A stretch of DNA of 64,000 nt from Leptofilum sp965223285 (GCF_965223285.1 NZ_OZ244997.1:3596001-3660000), one strand, 5' to 3'. Positions 44,734 to 53,360 are shown, counted from the first letter of the stretch. The notes: generated by a model not told the origin, from the sequence alone. Translations and numbers: made by a program.

Positions 44734-44785
44734 GTACCGCGCAGCGGTGTTACCGCTTGACAGTAATACCGCCGCGCGGTACCAT
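44734..44785 (+). promoter_or_regulatory. Promoter-operator of the higBA operon
   Basis: TTGACA (44757-44762), 17 bases, then TACCAT (44780-44785) form a promoter. The -10 overlaps the right arm of a palindrome, GTACCGCGC (44734-44742) with GCGCGGTAC (44774-44782). An inner GCGGT/ACCGC pair lies at 44744-44756. This is the normal place for antitoxin autoregulation. The start codon lies 6 bases past the -10, so the mRNA may be leaderless. Confidence 0.7.
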
Positions 44786-44791
44786 TCTCCC

Positions 44792-45073
44792 ATGATAAAG
44801 TCCTTCAAGTCGAAAGAAACAGAGAAGGTCTTTGGCCGACAATTTTCCCGTAAATTGCCACAGAACATTCAAAAGGCTGCCTATCGGCGGCTGGCATTTT
44901 TACACTCGGCAAAAGCGTTGAAGGATTTGCGTATTCCACCATCAAATCGACTAGAAAAGCTAAGTGGCGATCGGCAAAATCAATACAGCATTCGTATAAA
45001 CAGTCAATGGCGAATCTGTTTCACTTGGCAAGACGGTGATGCTTACGATGTAGAAATCGTGGATTACCATTAA
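44792..45073 (+). CDS. higB: HigB-type toxin (RelE/ParE fold)
   Basis: The protein has 93 residues from the ATG at 44792. An upstream frame start lies in the promoter and is not real. It is typical of HigB: FGRQFSRKLPQNIQKAAYRR at the start, then LKDLRIPPSNRLEKLSGDRQ and YSIRINSQWRICFTW near the end. HigB toxins cleave mRNA in the ribosome. It precedes the antitoxin, the HigBA order. No ribosome site is visible; a near-leaderless start is likely. Confidence 0.92.
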   Translation: MIKSFKSKETEKVFGRQFSRKLPQNIQKAAYRRLAFLHSAKALKDLRIPPSNRLEKLSGDRQNQYSIRINSQWRICFTWQDGDAYDVEIVDYH

Positions 45074-45084
45074 GGAAACTATTT

Positions 45085-45408
45085 ATGGAAGAGAATCGTA
45101 TTCCGCCCGTTCATCCCGGAGAAATATTGCTTGAAGATTTTCTTGAACCATTAGGGATTAGTCAATATCGGTTGGCAAAAGAAATGAATGTTTACCCGCG
45201 CAAAATCAATGAAATTGTACATGGCAAGCGCAGCATTACAGCAGACACGGCCTTGCGACTCAGCCGTTTTTTCGGCACAACGGCCGAGTTATGGATGAAT
45301 TTGCAAGCACTTTATGATCTGGAAAAAGCAAGAGATATGCTTGAAGCGCAAGTTGTTGAAGAAGTCAGGCCATTTGTATGGGATGATGTTGATCCCGCAC
45401 TGGCATAA
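45085..45408 (+). CDS. higA: HigA-type antitoxin (XRE family)
   Basis: The protein has 107 residues with the HigA signature: PPVHPGEILLEDFLEPLGIS, then a helix-turn-helix (QYRLAKEMNVYPRKINEIVH) and FFGTTAELWMNLQALYDLE. It binds and neutralises HigB and represses the operon through the palindrome upstream of higB. An AAGGA site precedes the ATG. The gene ends 6 bases before rnc, so higBA may feed transcription into rnc. Confidence 0.92.
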   Translation: MEENRIPPVHPGEILLEDFLEPLGISQYRLAKEMNVYPRKINEIVHGKRSITADTALRLSRFFGTTAELWMNLQALYDLEKARDMLEAQVVEEVRPFVWDDVDPALA

Positions 45409-45414
45409 CTCGTT

Positions 45415-46116
45415 ATGAATCGTTTTGGTGAATTAGAAAACAATCTCAATATTCAATTTAGTGATTATTCGCTGCTGGTGCGCGCGCTTACCCATCGTTC
45501 ATACCTGAACGAGCACCCTGAAGAGGTGCTAGAGGATAACGAGCGGCTGGAGTTCTTGGGGGATGCGGTACTCGACTTTATCGTCGGTGCATATCTGTAC
45601 CATCGCTTCCCGGAAATGGATGAGGGAGAGCTGACGAGCCTGCGGGCAGCATTGGTGCGTGCCAAGACGCTGGCCGGGTTTGCGCGGCAGTTGGAAATCG
45701 GCCGTTTTCTCTTGCTGGGCTACGGTGAAGCTGAAAACGGTGGCCGGGAGCGCACGCCGCTGCTGTGCGCCTCGTTTGAGGCAGTCATCGGGGCGGTGTA
45801 CCTGGATCAGGGCTTGCCAGCGGTAAAACCGTTGGTAGAACAGCTCATTGCCCCAGCCCTAACAGAAATCATGGCGGAATCGCTGCATAAAGACGCCAAA
45901 AGCGAGTTCCAGGTGTGGGCACAGGCCAAATACAACATCACGCCTCGCTATGAAGTGTCTGACGCCAGTGGGCCCGATCATGCCAAAGAGTTTACAGTGC
46001 AGGTACTGCTGGATGAGGCTGTGTGGGGCAAAGGTTCAGGCCGCAGCAAACAGCGGGCAGCACAGGCGGCAGCCAAAGAGGCCATTGCCAAAGCCGAAGC
46101 AATGGATGATGAATGA
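45415..46116 (+). CDS. rnc: Ribonuclease III
   Basis: The protein has 233 residues. The RNase III signature NERLEFLGDAVLDFIVG is at about 41-57, with the second acidic cluster near ASFEAVIGAVYLDQG. A double-stranded RNA-binding domain follows (DAKSEFQVWAQAKYNITPRY). It cleaves double-stranded RNA and matures rRNA. The start ATG at 45415 lies just after higA. The last bases overlap the next gene's start (ATGA). Confidence 0.95.
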   Translation: MNRFGELENNLNIQFSDYSLLVRALTHRSYLNEHPEEVLEDNERLEFLGDAVLDFIVGAYLYHRFPEMDEGELTSLRAALVRAKTLAGFARQLEIGRFLLLGYGEAENGGRERTPLLCASFEAVIGAVYLDQGLPAVKPLVEQLIAPALTEIMAESLHKDAKSEFQVWAQAKYNITPRYEVSDASGPDHAKEFTVQVLLDEAVWGKGSGRSKQRAAQAAAKEAIAKAEAMDDE

Positions 46117-46940
46117 ACTGTATCTTAATTACAGGGGGAAGCAGCTACCTGGGGCAACATCTGGTGCTGCTGGCTGCCCAATCAGGCCATACAGTTCACT
46201 ACACGTATTATCAAAACAGCTATGACTTACCTGCTCAGGGGCATCAGCTAGATATTCGGGACGAAACGGCCGTTCGCACCCTCATTTTTTCGCTTCAACC
46301 AGACATCATCATCCACCTCATTGGGTCAACGGCCGCGATGGCAGTTGCCATCCGCCAGGGCACGGGCAATGTGCTGTGGGCCGCCCGCGAAGTGGGTGCA
46401 CGGCTAATTCATCTTTCTACCGATGCCATCTTTCGTGGCGACGCCGCGCCTTATGATGAAACCGCCCCGCCAGACCCCATTACTCCATACGGCCGTGCCA
46501 AAGCCGATGCCGAAGCGATTGTGCAGCAACACCCTAACTGCGCCATTGTGCGCACCTCGCTCATCTACGGCTTGCAGCAAATGGATCACGGCACGCGCTG
46601 GATGGCAAAAGCGTTGGCCAATGGGGAGCCAGTTACGTTATTTAGCAATCAGATTCGCAATCCTGTATGGATCGATAGTTTGGGTACGGCCATTCTGGAA
46701 TTAGCGCACAATCAATTTAACGGGATTCTCAATGTGGCAGGTAGGCAAGCACTTACCAGAGCACAGTTTGCCTTGAAAATGCTCGATCATTGGCAGGTGC
46801 AGCCCCGCGACACGCTCACCGTTGCCCCGTCAGACGGCCGTTGGCCATTGAATTGTGAACTGAATTCGGCGAAGGCAACGGCCGTGCTAAAAACACCACT
46901 CCCCGGCGTTGATGAACTGCTCAAGCGAAAGCAAAACTAA
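46113..46940 (+). CDS. RmlD-like SDR reductase (dTDP-4-dehydrorhamnose reductase family)
   Basis: The protein has 275 residues. The Rossmann start CILITGGSSYLGQHL and the YxxxK catalytic pair in TPYGRAKADAEA, with LIHLSTDAIFRGD (Ser/Thr-Asp), fit the extended SDR RmlD family. It would reduce a nucleotide-sugar or act as a subunit of methionine adenosyltransferase-like proteins. No rhamnose gene cluster surrounds it, so the pathway is unclear. Overlaps rnc by 4 bases. Confidence 0.85.
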   Translation: MNCILITGGSSYLGQHLVLLAAQSGHTVHYTYYQNSYDLPAQGHQLDIRDETAVRTLIFSLQPDIIIHLIGSTAAMAVAIRQGTGNVLWAAREVGARLIHLSTDAIFRGDAAPYDETAPPDPITPYGRAKADAEAIVQQHPNCAIVRTSLIYGLQQMDHGTRWMAKALANGEPVTLFSNQIRNPVWIDSLGTAILELAHNQFNGILNVAGRQALTRAQFALKMLDHWQVQPRDTLTVAPSDGRWPLNCELNSAKATAVLKTPLPGVDELLKRKQN

Positions 46941-47022
46941 GCCCCCGAACATGGTACCAAAGAACTATTGTTGACTTTGACATTATTATTTTCAAGATGG
47001 AAATTCCAGTTCATCTACCCCC

Positions 47023-47052
47023 TTGACTTTTGCCATTTGAATATGCTAGACT
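47023..47052 (+). promoter_or_regulatory. Candidate promoter of rpoD
   Basis: TTGACT (47023-47028), 18 bases, then TAGACT (47047-47052). It lies about 155 bases upstream of the rpoD start in a 268-base gap that otherwise shows no gene. The leader would be long. Confidence 0.4.
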
Positions 47053-47208
47053 GCCCCCCTAGGAAGGAAGAGGCTAGCTAGCTCAATACTTATACAATAT
47101 ATGTTTAAGAGATTATCAAACTGCCGTTTGGGATAATTTGCGACGAGTTGGCTACATGGGTGAGAGTCAGCACCCCCAAAATTACAATCTTGGAGAAAGG
47201 GTAAATAG

Positions 47209-48444
47209 ATGACCAAATTAACCACGCCATTCGACGAAATGGACTTTGTTAGCGTCTTGCTAAATGAAGGGTCCGAACAAGGCTACATTACCTATGATCA
47301 AATCATGGAAGCCTTGCCAGACGTCGAAGACAATTTGCCAATGCTAGAGACCATCCTAGAAGAGGCTCAGGCAGCTGGCATTCCAATTTACGAAAACGAG
47401 GATGAGGTCGAAGCTCAGATGGCAGAGGCCGAGTCTAAGGAGCTAAGCGAGGCTTTAGCCAACGGTAAGGCCTTGGCAGAAGATGACGCCACAGAAGTCT
47501 CCCCGCATGCTGCACCACTGTTTGATTTAAGCAACGTACCGATTGACGATTCCGTGGGCCTGTACTTTCGTGAGATGGGGCAGCAGGGATTGCTATCTGC
47601 TGAAGAAGAAGTAACCTTGGCCATGGAAATTGAGGCTGGCAAAGAAGCAGAAGGCCGAATGGAAGATGAAATTCTAAGCCTCGATGAGCAGGACGAGCTA
47701 GCCAATCTGCGGGAAATTGCCGATATGGCTCGCGCCCATCTCATTCGCGCCAATACGCGTCTGGTTGTTAGCATCGCCAAGAAATATCGTGGGCGGGGTT
47801 TGCAGTTTCTGGACTTGATTCAAGAAGGCAATGTGGGCCTCATGAAAGCGGTGGAGAAGTATGATTACCGCCGTGGGAATCGCTTTAGCACTTACGCCAC
47901 GTGGTGGATTCGCCAGGCGGTGACTCGTGCGTTGGCCAATCACGGCCGTACCATTCGTATTCCCGCGCATTTGGGTGGCCGCATCAGCAAGCTGTATCAG
48001 GTAGCCCAAGAATTGGAACAGGAATACGGCCGTCAGCCTACGGCCGAAGAAATTGCCGAACATATGGAGCTGCCCGCCGAGCGCGTCCGCTGGATGCTGC
48101 GAACCAGCCGCCAGCCCGTCCACTTGGAACGCCCCGTTGGCGACGAATCTGATGCCGAACTGGGTGACTTCATTGAAGATGTGGATGCCCCGCCGCCAGC
48201 AGAAACCGTTGCCCAAAAGATGCTCACCGAAGAGCTGGGCGAGATTCTAGATCAGCTTACCCCGCGTGAAGCTCGCATCCTGCGCTTGCGCTACGGCCTG
48301 CAAGACGGCGAATCCCGCACCCTCAAAGAGGTCGGCGAAATGTTTGGCCTCTCCCGCGAGCGCATCCGTCAGTTAGAAAAGGAAGCACTACGCAAGCTGC
48401 GCCATCCCAACTTCGCCGGACATCTCCGGCAATACCTCAACTAA
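47209..48444 (+). CDS. rpoD: RNA polymerase primary sigma factor (RpoD/SigA)
   Basis: The protein has 411 residues, compact for a primary sigma. All conserved regions are present: 1.1-like N-terminus (about 1-80), 1.2 (DSVGLYFREMGQQGLLSAEE), 2.3-2.4 (LQFLDLIQEGNVGLMKAVEK, NRFSTYATWWIRQAVTRALA), 3 (AEEIAEHMELPAERVRWML) and 4.2 (LKEVGEMFGLSRERIRQLEK). The non-conserved insert between regions 1.2 and 2 is very short, as in SigA of Gram-positives. It directs core polymerase to housekeeping promoters. A terminator follows the stop. Confidence 0.95.
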   Translation: MTKLTTPFDEMDFVSVLLNEGSEQGYITYDQIMEALPDVEDNLPMLETILEEAQAAGIPIYENEDEVEAQMAEAESKELSEALANGKALAEDDATEVSPHAAPLFDLSNVPIDDSVGLYFREMGQQGLLSAEEEVTLAMEIEAGKEAEGRMEDEILSLDEQDELANLREIADMARAHLIRANTRLVVSIAKKYRGRGLQFLDLIQEGNVGLMKAVEKYDYRRGNRFSTYATWWIRQAVTRALANHGRTIRIPAHLGGRISKLYQVAQELEQEYGRQPTAEEIAEHMELPAERVRWMLRTSRQPVHLERPVGDESDAELGDFIEDVDAPPPAETVAQKMLTEELGEILDQLTPREARILRLRYGLQDGESRTLKEVGEMFGLSRERIRQLEKEALRKLRHPNFAGHLRQYLN

Positions 48445-48448
48445 CCAC

Positions 48449-48476
48449 AAAAAAGGGGCCGTATGGCCCCTTTTTA
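48449..48476. terminator. Bidirectional intrinsic terminator after rpoD
   Basis: AAAAGGGGCC (48451-48460) with GGCCCCTTTT (48465-48474), loop GTAT, flanked by A-run and T-run on the two sides, so it can act on both strands. It also serves the minus-strand toxin-antitoxin unit that ends at 48502. Confidence 0.88.
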
Positions 48477-48501
48477 TTTCCAATTTGTTCAGCAAATAAA
48501 G

Positions 48502-48825
48502 TCAAACCTGTTTGACGGCACGGATTTCAAAATCTACATTCAGCTTTTGCTGAAGGACAGTAAAGATTTTCGTTAAATTGTCCATTGTGGGGTTTCCTCT
48601 AGCTGACAGCATACGATGTAAACTTTTGCTAGGTTTGTCTACCTCAACAGCTAATTCCTCAAAACCTACAGTCGAATTTACCAAGTCACGCAAGAGTATT
48701 CTGGCACTTTCTGGCTCACCATTTAGAAAGAGAGCAATCGCTTCATCCAGTAAGGCTGTGGCAAATTCTTCGTCATTTTGGGCACGCTCTTGAATTGTAT
48801 CTTTAACATCTCGTACAACTGTCAT
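48502..48825 (-). CDS. XRE-family antitoxin
   Basis: The protein has 107 residues, with an acidic helical N-terminal half and a helix-turn-helix (FEELAVEVDKPSKSLHRMLS, then GNPTMDNLTKIFTVLQ). It resembles HigA-like antitoxins with a short DNA-binding domain. The start ATG overlaps the toxin stop by 4 bases (ATGA), so translation is coupled. It should neutralise the partner below and repress the operon. Confidence 0.82.
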   Translation of the reverse strand: MTVVRDVKDTIQERAQNDEEFATALLDEAIALFLNGEPESARILLRDLVNSTVGFEELAVEVDKPSKSLHRMLSARGNPTMDNLTKIFTVLQQKLNVDFEIRAVKQV

Positions 48826-49148
48826 ATTTTCCCTGCCTTTTTGCGTGCTTTGTATTCTCGCAACAGATCTTTTGCTTTTTCGATATCCTTTTGTTGGTTA
48901 TTCTTTGTTCCACCACCAAACAAAATAATCAATTCTGAACCTTCTTGAGCCAAATAAATTCTATATCCCGGCCCCCAATTAACTCGATATTCCCCAATCC
49001 CCTTGAGCCATTTAATATTTGATGTGTTTCCCTGCTCTAGTCTGGCAAGAGCTACCGCAACTTTTGCTGCCGCTTGGGTATCCAAGCGATCAAACCATTT
49101 TTTAAACGGTATTGAACCATTTGCTCGAATGTACTCTTTGACTTTCAC
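48822..49148 (-). CDS. RelE/HigB-like toxin (Gp49 family)
   Basis: I choose the GTG at 49148 (108 residues, MKVKEYIRANGSIPFKKWFD). The frame also opens at a TTG inside the upstream palindrome, which is unlikely. It carries the toxin-fold strings AAAKVAVALARLEQGN and KWLKGIGEYRVNWGPGYRIY. It should be a ribosome-dependent or free RNase. Paired with the downstream antitoxin. Its arrangement (toxin first) is the HigBA order. Confidence 0.82.
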   Translation of the reverse strand: MKVKEYIRANGSIPFKKWFDRLDTQAAAKVAVALARLEQGNTSNIKWLKGIGEYRVNWGPGYRIYLAQEGSELIILFGGGTKNNQQKDIEKAKDLLREYKARKKAGKI

Positions 49149-49157
49149 AACATCGCC

Positions 49158-49186
49158 CCAATAGTAACACAAAGGTTACTAGTCAA
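49158..49186 (-). promoter_or_regulatory. Promoter-operator of the minus-strand toxin-antitoxin pair
   Basis: On the minus strand TTGACT (49186-49181), 17 bases, then TATTGG (49163-49158). The spacer is filled by a perfect palindrome, TAGTAAC (49162-49168) with GTTACTA (49175-49181), fitting autorepression. The -10 is weak. Confidence 0.5.
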
Positions 49187-49318
49187 TCAAGTCGCTCTGT
49201 TTTATGAACACTTCTAATTAGTTGGAAAGAAAACGCTTCCAATTAAGACACAACCGTATTTTACATCAATTATCCTCTCCCTACTCATACACATCTGCGT
49301 TCGGTATAATCGCACGCT

Positions 49319-51352
49319 ATGGCACTTTTGACGGCACACAACATTGGTCAGGTGTTTGGCGCGTTTGACGTCTTTACTGGCGTCAACGGCAGCATTCCCG
49401 ACGGCGGCAAGGTGGGGCTGGTTGGCCCCAATGGGGTGGGCAAAACCACGCTGCTGCTCATCTTGGCGGGGTTGAGCCAACCTAGCGCAGGCAGCGTGCA
49501 AATTGCGCGTGGAACGCGCTTGGGCTACTTGCCGCAAGAGGCTGCTCAAGCCTTTGCCGGACAAGAAAATAGCGTTTTTGAAGAAATGCTCACCGTCTTC
49601 AACACCCTGCGTGAGGATGAAGCGACGCTGCGCCAAATGGAGCAGCGAATGGCCGCTGGCGACCATTCTGAAGCGTTGCTGGCCAGCTACAGCCAACTAC
49701 AGGAGCGGTTTGAACTGGCGGGTGGTTACGACTATCAGATTCGTATCCGGCAGGTGCTAACGGGGCTGGGCTTTGCCGAGGCAGATTGGCAAATGCCGCT
49801 GCCGCATCTGAGCGGCGGCCAAAAAACGCGCGTTTTGCTGGGGCGGCTGTTGCTAGAAAAGCCGGATTTGCTCATCATGGATGAGCCGACTAACCATCTG
49901 GACATAGCGGCTGTCGAATGGCTGGAAGGGATGCTAAAAACGTGGGACGGCGCGATTTTGGTGGTGAGCCACGACCGCTACTTTTTGGACCGCGTGGTGA
50001 GTAACATTTGGGAGATGAACCGCAATGGTCTGCAGCATTATCGCGGCAACTATTCGGCCTATGTGCAACAGCGGCAGGAGCGATGGCAGCAGCAAATCCA
50101 GGCGTATAAGGATTTTCAGCAGCACATTGAAAAAGAGATGGATTTCATCCGGCGGAATATTGCTGGGCAGCGGACGCAGATGGCGCAGGGGAAGTTGAGT
50201 CGGCTGGCGCGGGAGGTGACGGCCGTTCACATCGGCGGCCTCCCAGCATTAGCCATGCTCAACAGCAAGGGCTGGCTTCAAACGGATGCTCATTACGGCA
50301 TCACTCGTTACGGCCGTGTGGCCACCACCGTCGGCGAACTGCAACAGCAAATTGGGGAACTCAGGCCACCGATACGGCCGTCTACCCTCCGCCTTAATTT
50401 GGATAGCGAACAGCGCAGCGGCGAGCTGGTTTTGCGTACCAAAGAGCTGACCATCGGCTACCCCGGAACGAAGCTGTTTGAATCTGAAGATATTGAGCTG
50501 CGGCGGCTGGAGTGTGCCGCGCTGATTGGCCCCAACGGTACGGGCAAAACCACCTTCCTCAAAACCGCGCTCGAGCGGCTGGAGCCGCTGCGCGGCGAGG
50601 TGATTTTGGGGGCTAGCTTGCAAATCGGCTACTTTGCCCAGGCGCATGACAGCCTTAATTTGGACAACACGGTGCTGGACGAGCTGCTCAACTTCCGCAA
50701 CTTGCCCATTAGCGAGGCGCGGAACTATTTGGCGCGCTTTTTGTTCCGCGAAGATGATGTGTACAAAAAGGTGAGTATGCTCAGCGGCGGCGAGCGGGGT
50801 CGACTGGCCCTGGCGATTTTAGCGTTGCAGGGTGCCAACTTCTTGCTGCTGGATGAGCCGACGAATCATCTGGACATCCCCTCTCAAGAAGCATTGCAAG
50901 AGGCTTTGGAGCAGTTCAACGGCACGATTTTGATGGTGTCGCACGACCGATATTTGGTAAACGCATTGGCCACGCAGGTTTGGGCATTGGCAGACGGCTG
51001 TTTGCGCGTCTACGCAGGTGGTTACCAAAATTATCTAGCCATCCGCGAGCAGGAGGCTGAGGCTGTCAAAGAAGCAGCCGCCCAGGCGCGTGAAGCGGAA
51101 AAAGCAGACCGCAGCCGCAACAACGGTAGCCAGATCAGCAAAAACGAACTGCGTCGTCAGGCAGAGGCGTTGGCAGATATTGAACGCGCCATCGAAGCCG
51201 CTGAAGCCGAAATTGCCAAAATTGGGGACGCGCTGCAAGAAGCGACAACGAACGAATCTTTTGCTAAGATACAAACGCTAAGCGAAGCATACACCGCTGC
51301 CGAGGCCAAATTGGAATCATTGCTGGAACAATGGGAGACATTGCATGAGTGA
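49319..51352 (+). CDS. ABC-F family ATPase
   Basis: The protein has 677 residues with two ABC domains on one chain and no membrane part. The first has P-loop GPNGVGKTT (36-44), LSGGQKTR and LLIMDEPTNHLD. The second has GPNGTGKTT (about 404-412), MLSGGERGR and LLLDEPTNHLD. The linker contains a charged arm. The C-terminal coiled coil (about 575-677) is Uup-like. ABC-F proteins bind the ribosome or stalled complexes and adjust translation. A TATAAT lies 9 bases upstream of the ATG with no ribosome site, hinting at a leaderless mRNA. The end overlaps the CoaE-GNAT gene by 8 bases. Confidence 0.92.
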   Translation: MALLTAHNIGQVFGAFDVFTGVNGSIPDGGKVGLVGPNGVGKTTLLLILAGLSQPSAGSVQIARGTRLGYLPQEAAQAFAGQENSVFEEMLTVFNTLREDEATLRQMEQRMAAGDHSEALLASYSQLQERFELAGGYDYQIRIRQVLTGLGFAEADWQMPLPHLSGGQKTRVLLGRLLLEKPDLLIMDEPTNHLDIAAVEWLEGMLKTWDGAILVVSHDRYFLDRVVSNIWEMNRNGLQHYRGNYSAYVQQRQERWQQQIQAYKDFQQHIEKEMDFIRRNIAGQRTQMAQGKLSRLAREVTAVHIGGLPALAMLNSKGWLQTDAHYGITRYGRVATTVGELQQQIGELRPPIRPSTLRLNLDSEQRSGELVLRTKELTIGYPGTKLFESEDIELRRLECAALIGPNGTGKTTFLKTALERLEPLRGEVILGASLQIGYFAQAHDSLNLDNTVLDELLNFRNLPISEARNYLARFLFREDDVYKKVSMLSGGERGRLALAILALQGANFLLLDEPTNHLDIPSQEALQEALEQFNGTILMVSHDRYLVNALATQVWALADGCLRVYAGGYQNYLAIREQEAEAVKEAAAQAREAEKADRSRNNGSQISKNELRRQAEALADIERAIEAAEAEIAKIGDALQEATTNESFAKIQTLSEAYTAAEAKLESLLEQWETLHE

Positions 51353-52613
51353 CAACGCTGAACCAACCACCTACGCCGGAAAAGTAATCGTGGGGCTGAC
51401 GGGCAACATCGCCACGGGCAAATCGGCCGTGATGAAGCTAGCCCATTATCACGGCGCACTCACCATTGATGCCGACAAAATTGTGCATACGCTGATGGAT
51501 ACCGATACCACGATGCAGGCAGCGATTGCGGTGGCGTTTGGTTCAGACGTGCGGCTGGCAGACGGCCGTATCGACCGCAAAAAGCTCAGTGACGTTGTGT
51601 TCAACGACCCCGCCGCCCTGCAAGATTTAGAGGCGATGGTGCATCCGGCCGTGGGTAAAGAGGTGGATGCCCAGATTTTGGCCAGCGAGCAATCGGTCAT
51701 TTTTTTGGAAGCGATTAAGCTGCTGGAAGGCAATTTGCGCGACATTTGCCACCAAATTTGGGTAACGCGATGCAGCCCGCAGCGGCAGCTAGAGCGGCTG
51801 CGCGTTTGTCGCGGTATGGAAACAGAGGTTGCGGCCGTGCGTATCAAAAGCCAGGCACCACAAGAAGAAAAAGTGGCCCAATCCGACGTGCTCATCGACA
51901 CCAACGGGCTGATGAAAGATACCGAAGCGCAGTTCAAAATTGCTTGGGTGCGGCTACCCGACCCAGCCACGGCCACGTCAATGGATCGCTTGCCGCTGCC
52001 GGATGAATCGGCACCGGCCAAGCCGCTTACGGGTAGACTGAATTCTCCCAAAGCGGCCTCACCGAAGGCAACGCCGCAAAAATCGGCCAGCGAGGCTCCG
52101 CCGCCACGCCTGGAACCCAGCGACCGCCCCGATGATTTACAGGTGCGCCGCGCACGGCCGTCTGACATTCCCTCCATCTTGCTGCTGATCCAAAAAGCAA
52201 CGGATGGCAAGGTGAAGCTGAAGCGGGCGGAACTGCTGATGGCGTTGAGCGAACGAGGCTACTTTATTGGGCAGGTAGGGGCAGAAATCAGTGCCGTCAT
52301 TGGCTACAACATCGACAGTCAGGTGGCGCGCATCGACGAATTTTACATTCATCCGCCAGAGATGGCGGCGCAAACAGGCAAGGCCGTGTTGGAAGATATT
52401 GAAATTTCGGCAACGTCCCATATGGGGCAAATCATTGTCGCTTTTTTGCCGGAAGATGCACCCGCCACCATCCGGGAACTATTTGCAGCAGAGCATTATG
52501 CGCCCATGCCGTTTGACGAAATGGCGAGGGGCTGGCAGTTGGCGATTGAAGAGTCGCAGCCGGAGGGGACTGATTACTTAGTGCGCCTCCTGCGCGATAC
52601 GCGGGCGGGGTAA
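51345..52613 (+). CDS. coaE: Dephospho-CoA kinase fused to a GNAT-like domain
   Basis: The protein has 422 residues. Residues about 12-210 are a dephospho-CoA kinase: P-loop GLTGNIATGKS (17-27), then IDADKIVHTLMD and VVFNDPAALQDLEAMVHPAV. It phosphorylates dephospho-CoA at the 3'-hydroxyl in the last step of CoA synthesis. After a Pro/Ala/Ser linker (about 215-262) a second domain runs to the end (QVRRARPSDIPSILLLIQKA, then an Ile/Val-rich strand region), which resembles GNAT acetyltransferases but lacks a clear acetyl-CoA loop. The fusion joins CoA-making and perhaps CoA-using or -sensing activities. Overlap with the ABC-F gene implies an operon. Confidence 0.85.
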   Translation: MSDNAEPTTYAGKVIVGLTGNIATGKSAVMKLAHYHGALTIDADKIVHTLMDTDTTMQAAIAVAFGSDVRLADGRIDRKKLSDVVFNDPAALQDLEAMVHPAVGKEVDAQILASEQSVIFLEAIKLLEGNLRDICHQIWVTRCSPQRQLERLRVCRGMETEVAAVRIKSQAPQEEKVAQSDVLIDTNGLMKDTEAQFKIAWVRLPDPATATSMDRLPLPDESAPAKPLTGRLNSPKAASPKATPQKSASEAPPPRLEPSDRPDDLQVRRARPSDIPSILLLIQKATDGKVKLKRAELLMALSERGYFIGQVGAEISAVIGYNIDSQVARIDEFYIHPPEMAAQTGKAVLEDIEISATSHMGQIIVAFLPEDAPATIRELFAAEHYAPMPFDEMARGWQLAIEESQPEGTDYLVRLLRDTRAG

Positions 52614-52655
52614 GCGATGAATGCCAAGTTGGCTTTGAGAGTAGATCAGAAATTA

Positions 52656-52726
52656 ACGCAAAGGCGCAAAGTTTCAAAAGAAGCAAAGGTCTTTCTTTGC
52701 TCCTTTCCCGCTTTGCATCTTTGCGT
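52656..52726. repeat. CGCAAAG-type nested inverted repeat
   Basis: ACGCAAAG (52656-52663) pairs with CTTTGCGT (52719-52726), GCAAAG (52666-52671) with CTTTGC (52711-52716) and GCAAAG (52683-52688) with CTTTGC (52695-52700). It lies between the CoaE-GNAT stop and the TPR gene and is related to the hairpin at 21447-21486. Confidence 0.7.
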
Positions 52727-52771
52727 CAAAAATGCAGAGTGGGCAAGCCTACAGCCTTGGAGCAACGCGTA

Positions 52772-53173
52772 ATGCGATTTGTTTGGGCGTGGTTTTTATA
52801 TACGTGGGGTGGGCTGCATCGCTATTTTGGTATTCAAAACAGCATGGCGCGGGAATTTGAACGAGCCATTCATTACTTCAGCCGCGCCTACGAAGTAGAC
52901 CCGACGTTCCGAGCGGCGCGGCTGCATCGGGGCATTTTGCTAGGGCGGGAGCTGGGCCGCTTTGATGAGGCGATTGCCGATTTTGACGCCTTGCTGGATG
53001 AAGACCCCACTTACCACCTGGCGTTGTTCAACCGGGGAATGATGTGGATGGAAAACGGCCGTTACCCCCAAGCCCTCGCCGATATGGAAGCATACCTTAC
53101 CCGGGCCGACTCCACCGACGAAAACTGGCCCGACGCCAACCGCATCGTCCGTCTGCTACGTGACATTGACTAG
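52772..53173 (+). CDS. TPR-repeat protein
   Basis: I start at the ATG at 52772 (133 residues, MRFVWAWFLYTWGGLHRYFG) because GGAG stands before it; upstream codons fall in a repeat. The N-terminal hydrophobic start may be a membrane anchor. Then tetratricopeptide repeats follow (AIHYFSRAYEVDPTFRAARL, AIADFDALLDEDPTYHLALF, ALADMEAYLTRADSTDENWP). It is a protein-interaction scaffold with no enzyme part. Its last about 105 bases are present a second time at 54105-54207. Confidence 0.8.
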   Translation: MRFVWAWFLYTWGGLHRYFGIQNSMAREFERAIHYFSRAYEVDPTFRAARLHRGILLGRELGRFDEAIADFDALLDEDPTYHLALFNRGMMWMENGRYPQALADMEAYLTRADSTDENWPDANRIVRLLRDID

Positions 53174-53331
53174 GAATAGCCCCCCACATAAAAGTTTCCG
53201 TCGGCTCCTCCGTTTACCATTTAGCCACAAGCCCTGTATTATACGTAGCAGGTGGTTAAATTAACGTCATATGCTTTGTTAATCGATAACTTAAAGCATT
53301 TGCATTATTGTTCACGGTCGAAAGCGTAACG

Positions 53332-53360
53332 TTGAATTGCACAGCAAAACAATTTATACT
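53332..53360 (+). promoter_or_regulatory. Promoter of the PIN toxin-antitoxin operon
   Basis: TTGAAT (53332-53337), 17 bases, then TATACT (53355-53360), placed about 40 bases ahead of the antitoxin start. It is the best -10 in the 228-base gap. Confidence 0.55.

Noticed and set aside
44732..44791. Upstream start for higB
   Set aside because: These codons lie inside the promoter and palindrome and have no ribosome site.
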